A stretch of DNA of 64,000 nt, taken from assembly GCA_044507605.1 (NCBI GenBank), contig JBIQJI010000004.1, positions 62,001-126,000 of the forward strand. The letters are read 5' to 3'. The translations under genes and the position numbers were made by a program. Every line of letters starts with the position of its first letter. Position 1 is the first letter of the stretch. The stretch comes from Thermopolyspora sp044507605 (GTDB taxonomy: Bacteria > Actinomycetota > Actinomycetes > Streptosporangiales > Streptosporangiaceae). Shown here one piece after another: positions 62,520-64,000 of this stretch. The notes beneath the pieces were generated by a model that saw only the letters and a program-made list of their open reading frames with translations, was not told the DNA's origin and made no database searches.

Positions 62520-63698
62520 CTACGGACCCGCGACCGCCTCCGCGCGGCCGCCCTTCAGCCGGGCGCGCACGGCCGCCAGCAGCGGGCCGAACCCGCGATG
62601 GCGCTGAAACGGGATCTCGAAGATCCGCGAGAACGCCCAGGCCACCAGCAGGGTCACCGGCGCGGCCACGGCGAGGGTCACGAGGAACGCCGGCAGCCCG
62701 GGGGAGACGTGTGCCGACCACAGCATCGAGATGACCACGACGAACGGCGCATGTGTCAGGTAGAGGCTGTAGGACATGGTGCCGAGGCCGCGGACGGGCC
62801 GTGCGGCGAGGAGCCGCACCAGCGGCGCGGGCCGGCGCACGGCGACGCCCGCGAGCAGCAGGGCGACGGCGGGGCCGAGCGCCAGGTCGACCCAGAAGAA
62901 GTGCGTCACCGTCCACTCCGGGCCGCGCACCGCGATGAGCGCGACCACCGGTGCCGCGGCGGCCAGCGTGAGCCAGGGCCACGGCAGCCGGCGCACCCGT
63001 TCACCGGCGGCGAGCACGCCGGCCGCGGCCGCGCCCGCCGCGAACAGCGCGGCGAACTGCGGGGTGAGCCGGATCAGCAGCTCGACGGCGGCGACGTGGG
63101 GCGCGAGCAGGCCGACCGCCAGCACGACCAGCGTGACCGCGCCGAGCATGACGAACGCCCCCGCTCTGCGCAGCATCAGCAGCAGCACCGGGAACACCAC
63201 GTACAGCTGCGCCTCCACGGCGATCGACCAGAACGCCCCGTTGGGGCTCGGCGCGCCGAAGACGTCCTGGAGCAGCAGCCCGTAGATCGCCACCGACTTG
63301 GCGGTGGGCACGCCCTCGCCGGGCTGGGGGGTCACCGTCCAGGCGATCGCCAGGCTCAGCACCAGCGCCGCCCAGTATGGTGGCAGAATGCGCCACGCGC
63401 GGCGCTTGGCGAACCTTCCCACCCCGCCCAGCCGCCACCCTGACCGGGCGGGCGTGACGGCCAGCGAGAATCCTGACAGCACGATGAAGACGACGACCGC
63501 GAAATGCCCGTAGATCAGCCAGCCCAGCCACGCGGGGCCGGTGTCCGACGGGTAGCCCGGAAAGGACAGCAGCCAGCAGTGGTGCAGCATGACGAACAGC
63601 GCGGCCACACCGCGGATGCCATCGAGACCGGCCAGCCTGGCACGTTCCACGGCGCCACCGGCGGTAACGCCGTGCGCCGCTTTCGCGGCGGGTTCCAT
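62520..63698 (-). CDS. acyltransferase 3 family (OafA-like) membrane protein
   Basis: This 392-aa membrane acyltransferase probably O-acetylates the glycan. It has about ten helices, the N-terminal catalytic region LDGIRGVAALFVMLHHCWLL and the arginine-containing RFAKRRAWRILPPYWAAL. I used the ATG at 63698 (MEPAAKAAHG) with GGGAG upstream; the open frame continues upstream but is not protein-like. It is convergent with the GT2 gene and divergent from the partial gene at the window edge. Confidence 0.92.
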   Translation of the reverse strand: MEPAAKAAHGVTAGGAVERARLAGLDGIRGVAALFVMLHHCWLLSFPGYPSDTGPAWLGWLIYGHFAVVVFIVLSGFSLAVTPARSGWRLGGVGRFAKRRAWRILPPYWAALVLSLAIAWTVTPQPGEGVPTAKSVAIYGLLLQDVFGAPSPNGAFWSIAVEAQLYVVFPVLLLMLRRAGAFVMLGAVTLVVLAVGLLAPHVAAVELLIRLTPQFAALFAAGAAAAGVLAAGERVRRLPWPWLTLAAAAPVVALIAVRGPEWTVTHFFWVDLALGPAVALLLAGVAVRRPAPLVRLLAARPVRGLGTMSYSLYLTHAPFVVVISMLWSAHVSPGLPAFLVTLAVAAPVTLLVAWAFSRIFEIPFQRHRGFGPLLAAVRARLKGGRAEAVAGP

Positions 63699-63882
63699 AC
63701 GCTTCACTCCCACCCCGGCAGCATAATGAGCCGTCAGCGGGTCTATCGCGGCCTGTGCGCCGGACGTAACATCCGAGTGGGATGTCGGGTGCGTAACGAC
63801 TGCTGTGCGGTGGGCGACGCCGGTTGTATCGTTTTTTGGGGGTTGCCACGCCCCGGCTGCGTGTAGAGGGCGAGAACAGCTT

Positions 63883-64000
63883 ATGGTTTTCTGGAAAAAC
63901 ATCCTGCGGCTGGTCCGGAAGAAGTCCATCGGGCCGCCGCTGATCGCGTTATCGTGCCTCATTGCCGGGCTGGTCTATTTCCTGATTCCGACGGTCTATG
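63883..64000 (+). CDS. membrane protein, start only (possible Wzz-like chain-length determinant)
   Basis: Only the first 39 codons are in the window: a basic N-terminus (MVFWKNILRLVRKKSI) and one membrane helix (LIALSCLIAGLVYFLIPTVY). This is typical of actinobacterial polysaccharide co-polymerases, and the locus supports that, but the rest is needed to decide. Codon 23 is TTA (63949-63951). The 184-bp region upstream contains a T6 run at 63832-63837 but no clear promoter. Confidence 0.55.
   Translation, partial: MVFWKNILRLVRKKSIGPPLIALSCLIAGLVYFLIPTVY

Overview
The window is about 64 kb of very GC-rich, strongly GC3-biased actinobacterial chromosome. The gene content (menaquinone genes, a complete nuoA-N operon, a BldC-type regulator, a conservon-type sensor, a DUF5999 protein, a secreted AA10 LPMO) points to a mycelial actinomycete. 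A Streptosporangiaceae-like genus is my best guess, but this is inferred from style and gene order rather than from a marker gene. I saw no rRNA, tRNA, CRISPR array, transposase or integrase.

Region 1 (0.1-7.3 kb) holds hemL, a LysR regulator, a histidine-phosphatase-family gene, then a tightly coupled cytochrome c maturation set (ResA/TlpA-like lipoprotein, CcdA, ResB, CcsA/CcsB). The hemL - phosphatase - thioredoxin - ccdA - resB - ccsA order is the one known from Mycobacterium tuberculosis, with the LysR gene inserted here. Region 2 (7.3-11.1 kb) carries small or poorly known genes: a PLDc_N membrane protein, an ATLF-like zinc metallopeptidase with a coupled 79-aa partner, a BldC-like regulator, a DUF4229 membrane protein and a secreted beta-propeller protein.

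Region 3 (11.2-30.0 kb) is the respiratory core: menG, a MenJ-like flavoprotein reductase, all 14 complex I genes (nuoA-N, mostly with ATGA/GTGA stop-start overlaps) and a long-chain polyprenyl diphosphate synthase. A perfect Rex operator (TTGTGAA-N4-TTCACAA) sits just ahead of the MenJ-like gene. This suggests that NADH/NAD+ sensing controls menaquinone tailoring and complex I together.

Region 4 (30.0-45.5 kb) is accessory: RarD, a TetR/MFS divergent pair with two palindromic operators, MsrA, an ArsR-type regulator divergent from a frameshifted alpha/beta hydrolase across two dyads, a nucleotidyltransferase, an SDR, a small gene that looks broken by a one-base deletion, an AA10 LPMO with a CebR-like box, a large LuxR-type ATPase regulator, DUF5999, and a two-gene remnant of a conservon (cvnA and cvnC without cvnB or cvnD).

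Region 5 (45.5-64 kb) is a surface-glycan locus: a flippase, an initiating phosphoglycosyl transferase, RmlA/B/D and a convergent RmlC, then a translationally coupled cassette (sugar C-methyltransferase, nucleotidyltransferase, PIG-L deacetylase, epimerase, DUF4910 protein, a duplicated Cys-rich protein of unknown function, a 2OG/Fe-type oxygenase). It continues with a second flippase, a GT2, an acyltransferase and the start of a membrane protein that may be a chain-length determinant. The cassette from 53.0 to 60.1 kb is the best candidate for an undescribed pathway, probably making or loading an unusual branched or amino sugar.
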